From: Lasioglossum baleicum
Lineage: Eukaryota; Arthropoda; Insecta; Hymenoptera; Halictidae
Reading direction: 5' to 3'
DNA length: 64,000 nt
Assembly (NCBI RefSeq): GCF_051020765.1
Contig: NC_134940.1
Location: 14,335,712-14,399,711 of the forward strand
Positions 33,069 through 45,062 of the stretch are shown piece by piece (position 1 is the stretch's first letter; each line of letters starts with the position of its first letter). A program made the position numbers and the translations under genes. The notes beneath the pieces were generated by a model. That model was given only the letters and a program-made list of their open reading frames with translations. It did not search any database and was not told the origin of the DNA.

Positions 33069-33232
33069 CTAGTGCAGGTCCGGGCAACAGTCTACCGATT
33101 CCCCCACTTTCGACTATTTCATATTTCCCCTACCGTGCTTTTGCCTCGTGTAATAGCGAAGACATTCCTCCAACTTTGGTGGGGAGGACCGAGGAGTAGG
33201 AAGGGGAGTTGTCTCGCCCAGGCCTGCTCTAG
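33069..33232. mobile_element. TIR element CTAGTGCAGGTCCGGGC, complete copy
   Basis: Left CTAGTGCAGGTCCGGGC and right (reverse complement) CTAGAGCAGGCCTGGGC are inverted termini. The interior contains 'gattcccccactttcgacta' and 'tttggtggggaggacc', which recur at 5497, 6945 and 26331. 164 bp, non-coding, GC-rich. Confidence 0.75.
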
Positions 33233-33954
33233 TGTCCAAGAACCTTCAGAAAAGATGCTTCTAACTTCCACCTTTGAGGGCTGTTTTCATCCCTTCAATG
33301 CGAATGATGGCCAATAAAAACTATGGGTTGAATCATCAGAAGTTCATAAAATACTCAAATCATTTGAATATGCAAATTATGTATATTTCGTACGTTCCCC
33401 ACCTCCCAGCGACCAATTGATTGGCACAACAATTCAATTGCGAGGACAATCGACGAGTAGAATTATCGTTCAGCTTCTATGAAAGCTAAAAGATGAGTAA
33501 GGGAGGAGGCAGAGAATAACAGTCGCGAGTAAAGAAGAGGAAACAGGCTGAGCGATGAAGCCACCCCAGGGTATCGCAAAGAGCGAATTCCTACCGCTCT
33601 TCCTGTCACTTTCGGACGCAGAAACTCTGTCCGGAGTTCTCTCTTTAAGCGGGCAGCAGATGTTCTCTACGACATTCGCGCACGGCGAAACTTCTCCTCG
33701 AGGAGGGTGATGTGCTTAACTAGCCGTCACCACCCGATGGCGTCCGCCATTTCGGTTCTCTCGATTTCCCTCAGCCCCAAAACAAAATGGTCCATCTTCT
33801 ACCGGCAGAAACGCTTCGTAACCGAGTCTGTCGGCCGGCATCGACTTTGCGTTCGCCTTTTAATATTTATAGGATACTCGCAAAAAATGTGCCAATTCGA
33901 AACTTATTACCTTGTTGAATGCGGATTCGATACTCTTCCTTCTGCACTCTCAGA
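33233..33954. other. Unassigned, moderately GC-rich DNA
   Basis: Base composition rises around 33480-33850. Short frames are present (for example 33707-33976 plus) but none has a recognisable domain. It could include an unrecognised exon or regulatory DNA. Confidence 0.3.
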
Positions 33955-34253
33955 AGAGGACATATTTAGAAATTAAAGACGGAGTCAGGTGTTGAATACT
34001 TTCCAGGGACTATGACTTATTGTACCGGAACAATCGAATGATTAAGAAGTCAACTGTACATTATTTTTTAATATAACAGGTATATAATGTAAACAGGTTT
34101 GGTTAGAGGACATATTTAGAAGTTAAAGACGGAGTCAGGTGTTGAATACTTTCCAGGGACTATGACTTATTGTACCGGAACAATCGAATGATTAAGAAGT
34201 CAACTGTACATTATTTTTTAATATAACAAGTACTGTAAACAGGTTTGGTTAGA
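33955..34253. repeat. Recent 150-bp tandem duplication
   Basis: The unit at 33955-34104 is repeated directly at 34105-34253. The copies differ by one substitution near the start (AAATTA / AAGTTA), one later substitution and a small indel ('ggtatataatg' / 'agtactg'). The high identity implies a recent event. Confidence 0.95.
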
Positions 34254-34262
34254 CTACCGTAA

Positions 34263-34475
34263 ATATTTTTTATTGCCACGCTTATATTAGCTTGCCGAGT
34301 TGTCGTTGTTGTTGTTGTTGTATGCGTCAAATCTCGTAATCGAATTTGAAACCACTTCCCGATGAGCCAGAGACTTGAAACTTTAAACATAGCTCAGAAC
34401 TGGATGACAATGCAATATTAAAAAAGAAATTTAAAAACAAAACTGTGCGTCCAGGAGAAACAAAAAATTAAGTGA
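34263..34475 (+). repeat. Dispersed repeat 'cttcccgatgagcYagaga', copy 1
   Basis: 'ttaaacatagctcagaactg' followed by 'gatgacaatgcaatatt' matches 58966-59259 (plus) and 61438-61710 (minus). This copy carries a (GTT)n tract at about 34301-34320 and lacks the GC-rich tail seen in the other two. Confidence 0.8.
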
Positions 34476-35237
34476 ATTATTTCAGAAGACATTTAGCCTC
34501 CGCGGAAATTCACTAGATCGAATATAAATCATTTTTAATGTGATGTTTATTTAATCTTGTGTTCCTGGATCGGCATTATTCGATAAAAAATGCAAGCAGT
34601 TCGCGAAGCTTTTAAGCGGCGTCTCTGTAAACCATTTGCCTTTATTTTCGTCGAACGAGCATGATAAGAAAAAAGAAAAAGGGATTTTACATGTTGTACA
34701 CGTGTGCGAAACGGAACGTTGTCGATATGAAAATTCAAGACGAAATGGTGCATTAGCGGCGCAATATGCAGCATGAAATTTAGTTTAACGCACGGCCGGT
34801 CGGTAAAATTGCTAAGAATTTCATTAGCAACGGAATTCACGTTGCCTGCGACTTCCGGATTCGCAGAGCCGTCAACGGCACGCAGAACTGGGAGACTGAT
34901 ACTGAAAATATATTTGCCTCGACGATGTCGATGTCAGCGAAACGATGCAGGCGTTCCGGGGGTATATTTTTCACGTTATGGCGGCAGCTGGACGTGATCG
35001 ATGAACAGTCGCCTTTTCATATAAAACACGTCGAAGTAAACAGAATTTTGAATTGCTTACTTATTTCTTCGGCGGAGTAATGAACGACTATCACCCGTCG
35101 ATATTTTGTGAAGCATTGATGAACACAGATTCTTTGCACAACATATGAACACAGGGTACGTAGTCGTTAACAATGGATTTACGATTATTGATCGATTCTA
35201 ACGACGCATTCACGAGGAATTGTTTAAATTGCTTTAG
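34476..35237. other. Unassigned non-coding DNA
   Basis: No gene is recognised. Confidence 0.35.
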
Positions 35238-35245
35238 GTAATAAG

Positions 35246-35621
35246 TGGACTGCGGATTTTATGCATTTCTGGCAAAAACGGGCATTCGTAATTTAAAGTA
35301 GTGGATATGTTAACCCTTCACTGCATGATTTTTTAATTGGGATGAAAAAAATTGAAAGTAGGTCAGTTTTTGTGTTTTATTTAAGGGAAACATATTTTAA
35401 AAAATTAAAACAACATTTTATCAACTCAGATAAAATGTGTAGAATATAAGAAAACACACATTCTTAGTTGATTATATACCAGATTTGCAAAATATTTAAG
35501 GACATCAACGTATTACTTTCAGCTTAATGGGATAATTAAAAGAAGAATACAATTTTTATTTGGCTCCTGTGTCCTGCAATCAATTCAAAAATTTTTATTT
35601 TGCATGAAGATCTGCAGTCTA
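35246..35621. mobile_element. hAT-type MITE, copy 3, with a nested piggyBac-like fragment
   Basis: Left TGGACTGCGGATTTTATGC and right 'gcatgaagatctgcagtcta' are inverted ends. An exact 8-bp target duplication GTAATAAG lies on both sides (35238-35245 and 35622-35629). The copy is about 175 bp longer than its relatives because a second element, starting TTAACCCTTCACTGCATG at 35311, lies inside. Confidence 0.85.
35311..35420. mobile_element. piggyBac-like fragment TTAACCCTTCACTGCATG
   Basis: The 100 or so bases from 35311 ('gggatgaaaaaaattgaaag', 'tttttgtgttttatttaagg', 'aaaaaattaaa') match 41630-41735. TTAA plus CCCT is the expected form of a piggyBac-type end. The opposite end is not identified, so the insert's right limit (perhaps 35460-35515) is uncertain. 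Confidence 0.6.
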
Positions 35622-35999
35622 GTAATAAGTTAATTAGGTTGCTCGTAGTGAGGTATAAGTCAAATCTCACGTTGATAAACATTAAGACAATCTTTGAAAC
35701 CGTTCCATCAATTTTATCTAGTTACTGGTGTCCAAGGTCACCTGAAGGTCATAATCCAACCATAGCCAAATGTGCCCTTTCATCCACCATAAAATGCAAT
35801 ACCGAGAAATACACGTTTTTATAATAAAAAATGAGTGAGTGACCTTTAAAAAAACATGAAAAATGACCAGACAAAAACTTATCGTTTTCTATTTTTCGTG
35901 CTGTGAACATTTTCAGCTTGGACATCTCGCAACTATTTAAAAAATGGCTAAAAACTGTGGCCTTCGCGACCTTTTACCCTTGAGACAAGTATAAAAGGA

Positions 36000-36900
36000 C
36001 AGAGAGGAAGGAAGTGTGGTGATGAAATTAAGAAACGTGTGAAGTGAAAGGAAAGAAAGCACATAGGAGGTTGAGAAAAAGAAAACTATAAAGAAGGAGA
36101 TATTACAGAAGTTATGGTAGGAGGAGGAAACAGGAAACGTAAGGTTAAGGAGATTATCAAAGAAAAGTAGATTGGCGATAAAAGATTAAAAAAAGTTAAA
36201 GATGAAATGAAGAAGATAAAGAAGCAGGACGGGAGCCGCAACGGATCGTAAAGGTAGAAGTAAAAAAGGTACGGATGGAAGAGTAGTGGGGAGGTAGAGA
36301 AAAAAAATGAAGGGAGGTAGAACTAAAAAGAGACGTAACGAAGGCGCGAAAGGGGGCGAGGGAATAGAAAAGATGGCCGAAAGCAATTAGAGAGATAGAA
36401 AGGAATCTTAAAGGTATGAAAAGCGCGAGATTGGAAACAGGTGGACGAGCGAGTGCCGAGGAAGGGGAGACGAGCCTAAGGAATCTTTAATGAAGATTAA
36501 TAATGAAAGATGGAGAGGGAAGAAATATAGTAATGAAGGGGGCCGGAGAAGGAGAAAGTTTGGGGGCTGAGAACATAATAAAGTTGGAGACAAAGAAGGA
36601 TAGAGAAACGGTAGTGAGAGACGAGGTTAGAGAGGACATGAGACGCGATTGAACGTGGGGGCAGAAAAACTGCAGTTCAGAAGAATAGTAAGGAACGAAG
36701 AGTGGAGGGGGGAGTAGGTAAACGTACCATACATAAAGATATGAATGAGAAAAGAATGATGAAAATGGGGCGCGAGATAAAAGAAGCGTTATGAAAGTTG
36801 GGTTAGAAAGCGAGAAGAGATGGCAGAAGAAAGTTAGGCACTGAAGAGAAGGGAGAGAAACGGGGAGGGGGACCAAAAAGAGAACGATATTTCGAAATGT
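36000..36900 (+). pseudogene. Decayed purine-rich retroelement relic, ORF1-like
   Basis: About 900 bp with strong plus-strand purine bias like 28457-30076. Broken plus-strand frames give Glu/Lys/Arg-rich text and a stretch near 36505-36540 (GEGRNIVMKG) that resembles the first RRM strand of the intact ORF1 (RKRNIIIKG). Many stops and frameshifts are present. Composition alone could produce part of this, so the call is tentative. Confidence 0.35.
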
Positions 36901-37108
36901 AACAAGACTAACGAAGAAACGAATATTTTGGCAACAAGTCGAGGAATTAAACGCTACTCAATTAATTTTGAATAAATCAAAGGAAAAATAAATAGTTAAT
37001 AAACCTTATAAACATGTAAATCAAGAAAGTGTTTGTTATGTGTAGAGCGATCAATAAGAAATTTTAGCATTTGTTGTAACAAACCCACCTAAACGATAGA
37101 CTTTAAAG

Positions 37109-37247
37109 TACAGGGTTGTCCCAAAACTGTAAACACACTTTAAATCTGAAAGTTAAACCACTCGGTTAAACCTGAAAGGAGGGGGTGGGTGGAATTAAGT
37201 GAGTTATCAGCTGTTAAAGTGTGTGCATTTTTAAGAGACACCTTGTA
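37109..37247. mobile_element. Short TA-flanked MITE, TACAGGGTTGTCCC
   Basis: Left TACAGGGTTGTCCCAAAACT and right (reverse complement) TACAAGGTGTCTCTTAAAAA are inverted, with a second matching pair 'cacactttaa' / 'ttaaagtgtg'. 139 bp. Confidence 0.75.
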
Positions 37248-37334
37248 TATGTCGCTGAAAGTACCATGAAACTAGAGTTCACAAAATGTCCAATTATAAT
37301 TATCGACTGACAAGAGTAGAATTTTAGAATGAAA

Positions 37335-37408
37335 TTGGAAATGCGCCAGCGAGACATGAACCCGTAATCTCAAGATTAGCATTCTCATCAGCCATGCTTT
37401 CATAATCC
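37335..37408 (-). tRNA. Weak tRNA-like sequence (probably chance or a relic)
   Basis: On the minus strand 'taatcttgagatta' forms a hairpin, and 'gggttcatgtctcg' resembles a T arm (TTCATGT loop). A D-arm-like stretch precedes it, but a matching acceptor stem is not visible. It could be a decayed tRNA or tRNA-derived SINE relic. Low confidence. Confidence 0.15.
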
Positions 37409-37747
37409 CGGTCACAAAGTTCGCCAAGTTTTTCCTAATTTCTTATGCATCTTAACAGTTTCGTTGCCGGGAGCCTACTAATAGACTCCTTAATAACTGT
37501 GTCGTATTTGAAAGAAGCTTAATTACCTTCCTTTAGATAATAATCTGAAATCAGTTTATTAGGTTACATTACGTAAGGTGAGGTTTATGAATGAAACTGC
37601 CATCGCTGTTAAACAATTCGTTATAAATCTTGAATTCTTCATCTTTGATAGGTACATGACTATTGACAAATAAAAAGTTTGGTACGTGGTATGATCTAGG
37701 AAACTTTAATAAAAACTTGTCAATTTAAAACCACCCTTACATACATT

Positions 37748-37901
37748 CAGTGTCACCAGATCAAGATTTGTGTCCCCACTCTATCTTCCCCTTCTACGAC
37801 GCTATTCCCTACGTTTCCGCCGAGGTTCGATCACATGACGCGTTTGGCAGAAAGAATTTTCCTCTCAATTCGTGCTCCCTTCCCTCATCTAGCGACATTG
37901 C
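37748..37901. mobile_element. GTCGCCAGAT-family MITE, copy with both ends
   Basis: Left CAGTGTCACCAGATCAAG and right (reverse complement) CAATGTCGCTAGATGAGGG are inverted termini. The interior 'cttccccttctacgacgcta' and 'tcacatgacgcg' match 10245-10348. Confidence 0.7.
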
Positions 37902-38235
37902 AAACATAAATGAGAAGACAAACGCGGGAAATTAAAGAATCTCTTCAGAAACGGTGAGATCTATCTCCTATGATCTTAAATGCACGATCTATCTCCCGAT
38001 GCATAGCAGTGTTTTCAAATTCTGTCGATGACTGCTGGTAATATTCAGCATAATTCGTTGTTGCGAGTAACGAATTTATGCTGTTCTCAATTATTATCCG
38101 TAGAAAATTTAGTAAATAGTACCCCAGGGTCACTATCGTATCGACATCATTACACCCATGAAACTCATTCATGGTTATGCGCCGAAACTCATAACAGACT
38201 CTCCAAGCAGATAAACCATGTAGTCTCGTGTTTAC

Positions 38236-38566
38236 GATATTATCTTATTCCACTGATATACGTATGTATATACTTTCTATAAGTTACATATACACATGCT
38301 GAAAGAGTTCCATCGAAACTGATTAATTGGCTTCCAAGGTACAACGAATAATTATGAATAATTTTTATTTTTACTCTTTTATTCTATTCATCAATTTCCA
38401 CCATTTTTACCATTTCGTTACGGACTCGAATAAAAAACATTATAAAAGCAACTGTTATTATATCATTTTTTGTGATTCCAACTACACGTGATTTTTCTAA
38501 AATTTTCGTTGTACCTCCAGTTCATTCTGTTCGTTATATGAAAAACTGAAATCGTTTGGTGCATTT
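38236..38566. mobile_element. Decayed foldback, shared-architecture superfamily, member 4
   Basis: 'cacatgctgaaagagttcca' then 'tcgaaactgattaattgg' matches the conserved block of the elements at 3371 and 46342, and 'ctgaaatcgtttggt' at 38546 matches the right arm of 46342. It ends where TTAACCCCTTGCCGTAC begins (38566), a piggyBac-like terminus that may have truncated it. Confidence 0.5.
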
Positions 38567-38916
38567 AACCCCTTGCCGTACTTTGACGAGCCAGACTCGT
38601 GATGAAGGCCTTTAGCGAAATCTAACAAATATGAATGTTACGCGTCTCATTTTAGATGAACTAAAATTGATTCGTTTGTGATCAATATTTAAGCATTAAG
38701 ATAAATGTAGCCATACAAAAAATATACATTTTCTTTTCCCTTCTACGACATGTTTCTGCATAAAGACGTTTTAATCACTGTAACGGTAAAAGAAACATTA
38801 TTGTATGCGGAGAAAAGTCTCAGTGAATTAGTATTAACGACGATATTAACGATACTCCTAAAATTTGACAAACCTTCGAGATCTTTCCGTTTGATAATAA
38901 AAAAAACTTTGCCAAA

Positions 38917-39075
38917 ATTTTTTAAGAAAACTATCGAGTTTCGATCGATGGTTCCTTCTGCACAAAAAAATCGTTGACCTTTCGGCCTTGAAATCCAAGG
39001 TCAAACTTAATTTTGCATTTCTAACATCAATTTCGGTGAGGAATCTCGCGATATATAATTTCTACACACCCTGTG
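38917..39075. repeat. Dispersed repeat ending ACACACCCTGTG, copy 1
   Basis: 'ttgaaatccaaggtcaaact' through 'atatataatttctacacacc' matches 63471-63621 in the same orientation. The right end carries the ACAGGGTG-type terminus. Confidence 0.65.
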
Positions 39076-39085
39076 CATATTCTAT

Positions 39086-41178
39086 CGTGTGAATAGTGTG
39101 AATCCGATACGAATGAGCACATTTCTATGTATGCATGTAGACTCGCCGATAGAAAAGGGCAATACTTTTGCTTTCATGTTCACTCTGCAGGAATAAATAC
39201 ATCTGTTCTCTTGTAAATCTTCGTGCATCGAATCGGGATCTGTGTATAGTGTGAGAGCGGGTATAAAAAATGTGGCATGCACGGTAAGTGATCGCGGCGT
39301 ATTTCGTGGAGCGTGGCCAGTCAGCGGGAAAAGTGGAAAACCGTTCATGCGTGTATCTCATGCTTCTCACGCAAGACAACGTCACTTTTTTTTTTCCACC
39401 GAAACATTTTTCCTTTATTCACCGTAAAAGGCTTGGAAACGGTCCATTCCCGAGCACGGAGAAACTTTTATATATATCCCAATAAAATTATTAAATTATT
39501 TACACGAACACTTTCTTCCAACTGTTTGCGCCGCGCTTATTGCTAAGTAAGTCCATCGTGACGTCACGAAACGTTTTACACACTGGAAATTGTCCGCGTT
39601 TCGTAGTTTCAGTAATGCATTTCCAAGCGACATAATATATTGGTGTATTTAGAACGGCGCGCTTAGTTGATGTGGGTGCATATTTATGTAACGTAATTGC
39701 GTAGCGTAATTATAGATGTACGATGTGAAAAGCAGGATTGTGTATGCATCAGTTTATATATCTGCGTTTGGTTTCTGTATTCCTAATTCCTAGTATTAAT
39801 TAAACTGTTGCATATGAAATGTCCGATTTCAGAATGCAAATCTTATGAAACGTTTCGATCATGAAATGCTATTACAGTCTGCAGGTTTATTATACAAAAT
39901 GCACCGAAAATGTTGTAGTTCCTGTTTTAAAAGTTGTTCATTTTTGTACGTATGCTAAACTTGTTTTTCTATGTACAAAATATCGTCTTTGCCCTATCAC
40001 TTTCTTTCTTTCCTTTGTAAAGAATTTGTTTGTTTTTCTGTTACAGGTGAGTCTGAAGTGTTTCGAGAGTTTTCATCACGGGAACAGTGGCTAAGTAGTT
40101 AAATGATCAAATCATCCGTAGAAAATTCAATTTTTCATAGAAATAATGATACAAACAAAAATGTTCGTAAAATATCGATTTCTGCCAGATCGAAATCATC
40201 GATTTCGGTGAGGGAGTGATTAATCTCTGCTCTTACTCTCCTGTTTCCTCTGCTTCTGTTTTGAAGCGAAGCAACGGATAATTGTGTATACGCCGTATTA
40301 TTATTGTTACAGTAGTTACCTTTAATTTATAGTAATGACCAATATTTCATATCATACGATGAAGGGTACTTCCAAATGTTCATTAGCAGGAGGATGTCTC
40401 CTTGCTTCACTATTACTCGACAATTTGTAATCAATCTAGTTTGAGATAGTCGAGTCGTAATTATTATAGTCAAGTTGTAATTACAGTCGAGCCGTAATTA
40501 TTGACTCGAGGTAATTACATATATTCTGGACGATTGTACATTTCCCCATGATGTAGCAGGCTCTGCGATCGGTGTCTGCCATTGTTTCATGAATATTAAA
40601 TCAGGCATGCGGTCTTTGTAATACTTGATTCCGCGGTTCTTGCTCATAATGCATATATACAGAGTTAAGTAATTACATTCTTACATCGGCTTACAAAATA
40701 TCAATTTAATGCGATGAATATTCAAGCTTGGGGACTTGGCCCCGCAGAGTGAAACATCGGACAGTTAGTATGTCGGGTTAACGCGTTCCTGGCCACGACT
40801 AAAGGACTTTTCAATTCTGGAAAGTTAAATGGAGAGTTCTGAATAGTTAAATGTTAACGAACTTGTCGCAAGAACAAACGATTTCGGAATAATACATTTT
40901 CGCGATTCATATTCTGTAGTTTAAAACGTCTTCTCGTAGCAAAGTTCTTCAACTGTATTTATTCTTTCAAGAGAAAGGAAAAGGAAGGGAAAGGGGAAGG
41001 GGGGCAAAAATAATTAAAGTAAATAAATATAGTATTTAAAGTAATACATAACAAGCTGTGGTTAATGACGGATGATCGATCGACGCATGCATGAGTGAGA
41101 GCGTTAGATAATGGGCCAATTATTGTAAACCGTATTTCGAATTTAGAAATTTAGAGTCACATACTGATTATCTTATTA
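39086..41178. other. Unassigned non-coding DNA
   Basis: No gene is recognised. Overlapping short frames at 39242-39546 and one at 39861-40094 have no domain. Confidence 0.35.
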
Positions 41179-41179
41179 G

Positions 41180-41382
41180 TAGACTGCGGATTTTTATGCA
41201 AAATAAAAATTGTCTGCACCATTTTCAAGAGACTGGAGTCAGATAAACGGTTTAATTCTTACTTTAATCGTTTTAACAAACGGAAAACATTAGATTCGCA
41301 TTATTAGATCATTGTAACTTTTTTCACTGTTTTAAATGGCAACTACTCATTTTTCCCATCAATGCATAAAATCCGCAGTCTA
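41180..41382. mobile_element. hAT-type MITE, copy 4, with an exact target duplication
   Basis: TAGACTGCGGATTTTTATGC at the left and 'gcataaaatccgcagtcta' at the right are inverted ends. The 8-bp duplication CTTATTAG flanks the element on both sides (41172-41179 and 41383-41390). 203 bp, non-coding. Confidence 0.9.
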
Positions 41383-41629
41383 CTTATTAGTAATACGAAT
41401 TTTTTAAATAAAATTCTGTGGTAAATCAGACGTGCACTTACGAGAATAAAATATTTTATTTGTTAGAAAAAGTTTCTTAAATATTAGATGATTGCACAAG
41501 TTTGTGCCCGATTTGAAAATAAAATTCAATGGTTAAATTTTAAAGAATACAACTTTGTTAATCAATTATATTATACATATTGTCACCATTCTTTTCTAAT
41601 TATAGAAAATTTAACCATTTTTTAATTCT

Positions 41630-41735
41630 CACCCTTCACTGCATGATTTTGTTAAATTGGGATGAAAAAATTGAAAGAACGCTAGTTTTTGTGTTTTATT
41701 TAAGGGAAAAATATTTTAAAAAATTAAATATTTAA
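41630..41735. repeat. Fragment of the CCCTTCACTGCATG element
   Basis: It matches the nested fragment at 35311-35420 almost base for base. The TTAA end is altered here ('ctcacccttc'). Confidence 0.65.
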
Positions 41736-42168
41736 TTAGAGGATGTATAAAAGGATGTAAGTAAAAGAGGATGTATAGTACAGGATGTATAAAAAATATA
41801 TGTAAATAATGCCTTTGACCTCGCTTTTCAAGATCTACTCCATCGCATCGTACAGTACTCGCGACGAAAAACAAAAGTACATATACAAGGAACCATAGGT
41901 TGCAAAAGAACCGTTCTTTTAAAAAATGACTTTAAAGTTTCGTAAACTACTTCATTTTATATGGCTACAGGAAGTTCCAGTATTGGGTACAACCATGTTA
42001 GGGGTTAAATTACGGTTTTATCTGTTTCCTCAATCCATTTTCATCCTCACGAAATATTTTAAATACCATTTAACGCAAAGTTCAAGCACTTTATTTCATG
42101 TTTTAGGTTATCAAAATAAAAATATTCTATTTTTGGTATTTCTCATTTCAATTCTAGAAAAACGATTG

Positions 42169-42320
42169 TCTATATAATAAAAATGAAATGCTGTTCGTTG
42201 ATCACGATATCACGGGAGAACGGCTGGAGCGATTTGGCTAATTTTTATTTTAAATGTTCGTTGTTGTCCGAATCAGGTTTTTAGATTAAAAAAAAAAAAT
42301 TGGAAAAGTTGCCCGGAAAC
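42169..42320 (+). mobile_element. Possible Helitron 5' terminus
   Basis: TCTATATAATAAAAATGAAA followed by 'gttcgttgatcacgatatca' and 'ggctggagcgatttggctaa' has the look of Helitron-associated 5' ends in arthropods (TC start, no TIR). No Rep/helicase sequence or CTRR-plus-hairpin 3' end is found, so it is a truncated piece and the assignment rests on recognition. Confidence 0.45.
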
Positions 42321-42458
42321 ATGAAAATTCGGGAAAAACTAAAAGTGCTTTAAGATCGTATTTCAATACAACAACGAAAACGAACGTCGCAGCTTTTAAT
42401 CAATATTTCAATAGACATTATCGTCATTATAAACATTCGCCAAATAAAATGCGTACCA

Positions 42459-42597
42459 TTAACCCTCTCGCGAGCGAGCTACAACAACTCTACTCGCGAA
42501 GCTAGTAGAGCAACAACTCCCCTCTAGTTTGAAATAGTATATGAAGTATTGTTTCTCCAAAATGTTACTCAGCCCTGGTCACGAACAAGAGGGTTAC
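42459..42597. mobile_element. Short piggyBac-like MITE TTAACCCTCTCGCGAG
   Basis: Left TTAACCCTCTCGCGAG and right (reverse complement) GTAACCCTCTTGTTCG are inverted ends at TTAA/TTAC. The left half contains an 'actcgcgaagctagtagag' repeat of its own subterminal sequence. Confidence 0.6.
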
Positions 42598-42685
42598 AGA
42601 TAGGCTTCGAGCGATCTAAAGAGTTGGTGTCTTTGGCTGTAGCGATCCTGGGACCTTTTTAAAGATCGATTTATCTTAGCCAGTC

Positions 42686-42795
42686 CAGGCCAGTCTGACA
42701 GAAGCTTACTACCCTGATTATGTATCAAATATTTTAGCTTTTTGGAAAATACTGGATACAAAACCAGGGTAACAAGGTTCTGTCCGACTGGCCTG
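42686..42795. mobile_element. Short TIR element CAGGCCAGTCTGACAGAA
   Basis: Left CAGGCCAGTCTGACAGAAGC and right (reverse complement) CAGGCCAGTCGGACAGAACC are inverted over about 30 bp, extending to 'accctg' / 'cagggt'. 110 bp. Confidence 0.75.
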
Positions 42796-42814
42796 TAAGA
42801 AAAACCGACCTTTA

Positions 42815-42878
42815 TACTCCGTTCGTCACGAACGCAAACTTGTGCGTCGCGAATGGAAAGTTACGACGAATGGAGTAT
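42815..42878. repeat. Small inverted repeat TACTCCGTTCGTC
   Basis: TACTCCGTTCGTCACGAACG and GACGAATGGAGTA are inverted, about 64 bp in total. Confidence 0.6.
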
Positions 42879-42879
42879 G

Positions 42880-43480
42880 GATCGCAAAACACTGCGTCGA
42901 GACGCGCTTATGAGATCCCACCTTTACTATTCCCTGGAATTTTCAGTAGACCCTAGCCGGTCTAGCTACCCGTTGTAACGAAAAGGCGCGGACTGCGATA
43001 TCGTATGGAGGAGAGATGACGGAGAGGAGCAGTTTGCTTCCTCTCCTCGCTTCTTCTCCTTCTACAAGCCAGCGGGAATCGATTTTCGCGTCTCTACGTT
43101 GCAAGACTGGGAGTCCACCAGTGAATGGAGAGGGATAGAGAGAGAGAGAGAAAGGAGAGACCGAGTCCATACGTTTCTCTGAGAACGGTCCCTGCCAGCT
43201 CGCCAAAAGCCTCCTCGTCGCATATGTATTTGACGTCGCGGTTGAAATTATCCGTTCCCGAAAATCGTGGCCATCCTTTGCCACCGTGTCCTCATTCTGG
43301 TTACTCATTTTCACGCCTTCCCGTCAGTGGAGTTCAGTCTCGAGATTTGTTTTCCCCGGCTGATTGACACGCGAAGCTTCTCCCTCGATTTCGGATCCCA
43401 GTTACGTGCCACGAGAACAAGTTGTTGCTTTACGTGTTGTGATCTCTCGGCAGCGGATGCGCTAGCCTAATCATGTGGCC
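42880..43480. other. GC-richer unassigned segment
   Basis: Composition rises and CpG is frequent around 43000-43480. Overlapping short frames occur on both strands with no recognisable domain. It could be regulatory DNA or an unrecognised exon. Confidence 0.3.
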
Positions 43481-43839
43481 CGTTTAGCCGAGTATCAAGT
43501 CGGTTTGAATACAACCTTGATTTGATAGATCGAGTCAGATTGCATAATCTTTTACAATTGTTTTTCACTCGTTCCTTATGATAGAATGATCACCGGTTAA
43601 GTTATGTCGTCTGTTCGATGTTCCCTCGTTTACGATAGCGTCCGCTAATGGCTGATGGACACCTATCGAGGCCGTGCGAAACCATAACATTCATTCTTGA
43701 TTGCCGTTCCGTGTTGATTCGATGAACGTGATCAATGAATCTCCTATCCTGTTTACCATGCTGCTGAGAAACAAACTTTTCTAATGTCAACTGTACTGAC
43801 AACTGAAAGGACTTTGAGGTTCGTCGTAATTGAGACCTA

Positions 43840-43862
43840 GATCTCTCTCTCTCTCTCTCTTC
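43840..43862. repeat. (CT)n microsatellite
   Basis: A perfect CT run starting 'atctctctctctctctctct'. Confidence 0.85.
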
Positions 43863-43939
43863 TTTGGAACTATTTTAACACAATAATACTGCATTTTTCA
43901 GGAAATATAGAATCCAGAAAGTGCTTCGCGAATTTGTAC

Positions 43940-44130
43940 GAAGGTATTGTGGATTGTTATGCAAAATGAAAACTATCTGCGTCACTTACCAGACACGGAA
44001 ACAAAATATCTTTCTTCTTTTAACAGTTTGAATAGGATGAGAATATTATAATATATTGACGTTCTTAAAATCACATTTTTACCTTTTTTAAAGTTAACCC
44101 ACCTACTTTTTTAATGAATGCATAATTATT
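43940..44130. mobile_element. Decayed hAT-type MITE, copy 5
   Basis: 'tgtggattgttatgcaaaat' resembles the left end and 'aatgaatgcataattatt' the right. The internal 'gcgtcac' and 'acccacctactttttt' blocks match the order of the better copies. Confidence 0.5.
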
Positions 44131-45060
44131 ACTGTTGATTTTTTATATCATTTATTAAAAATTGTTTATGAATAGTACGGTTGTATGAATTATGTCGTTG
44201 AACAACACCAACACAAAATAATGGTGTTTCATTTATCTTATGAAAACTTTCTTAATAAATGTTCCAAGAGAACTTCTTTTCATGAAGTTTTATTGCACAG
44301 ATTTTAAAGTATCTGTGCAATTAGAACTCTTTTGGAAAAAGTTACCAGGGGTAACAAGTCTTTTCATAAAAATCTCACACAAGCGAAGATAATTTTTGAA
44401 ACGAGAAACATGAATTCATACAGAATTTTTTAAAACCCAGAGGATGACGGTTTATTTCGAGCGTTGCACACGCGATGAAAATTTGTTTGGGTAACATTTT
44501 AACTCCGATCCCTTGAACAGTAAAATAACTAAATAACCATAAAACCTAGTTTCTCGGTTATCTTTTAAATTATTGAGAAAAGCGTGAAAAAAGCTTGTGG
44601 ATGCATCTTTTATATTCTACAAAGCTTTTAGATCTACACAGTATGCATCTTTTATATTCTATTTTACTTTTCTCGTAGAACGACTGGTTTTTTTTTACGA
44701 AAAACATGGAAAACAGTTCGACCGATAGTAAAGAATTTTTTCGCAATTTTGAAAGTTGGGTCATCTCTTTTTTTGATAAATTAATTGTGGCTAAAATGTG
44801 TATTGTATTTCTTTAAACGTTGGTGTGAAAACAGAAGGCAAACATTTGATTTATCATTCATAAAAAATAACCAAAATACACGTTCCTTTTTGAAATTGCA
44901 AACAAAATAGTTTACTTTTGTGTTACAATAGATATTTCTTTCATCTTTTTCAAAAACCGTTTGTCGTACGAAAAAAATGGTAAAACAATACGTGGCATTC
45001 AATAAAACCAGTTTTCATAACGGTACATACAATGCAGTTTGCATCAATATGAATATCATG
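44131..45060. other. Unassigned AT-rich non-coding DNA
   Basis: No gene is recognised. 'atgcatcttttatattct' occurs twice (44601 and 44643), a small direct repeat. Confidence 0.4.
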
Positions 45061-45062
45061 AC

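Noticed and set aside
36186..36876. Overlapping minus-strand frames rich in Pro/Leu/Ser/Phe
   Set aside because: They are complements of a purine-rich region. The plus-strand relic reading explains the bias better.
37335..37408. tRNA gene on the minus strand
   Set aside because: A hairpin and a T-arm-like stretch are present but no acceptor stem; listed only as a very low-confidence relic.
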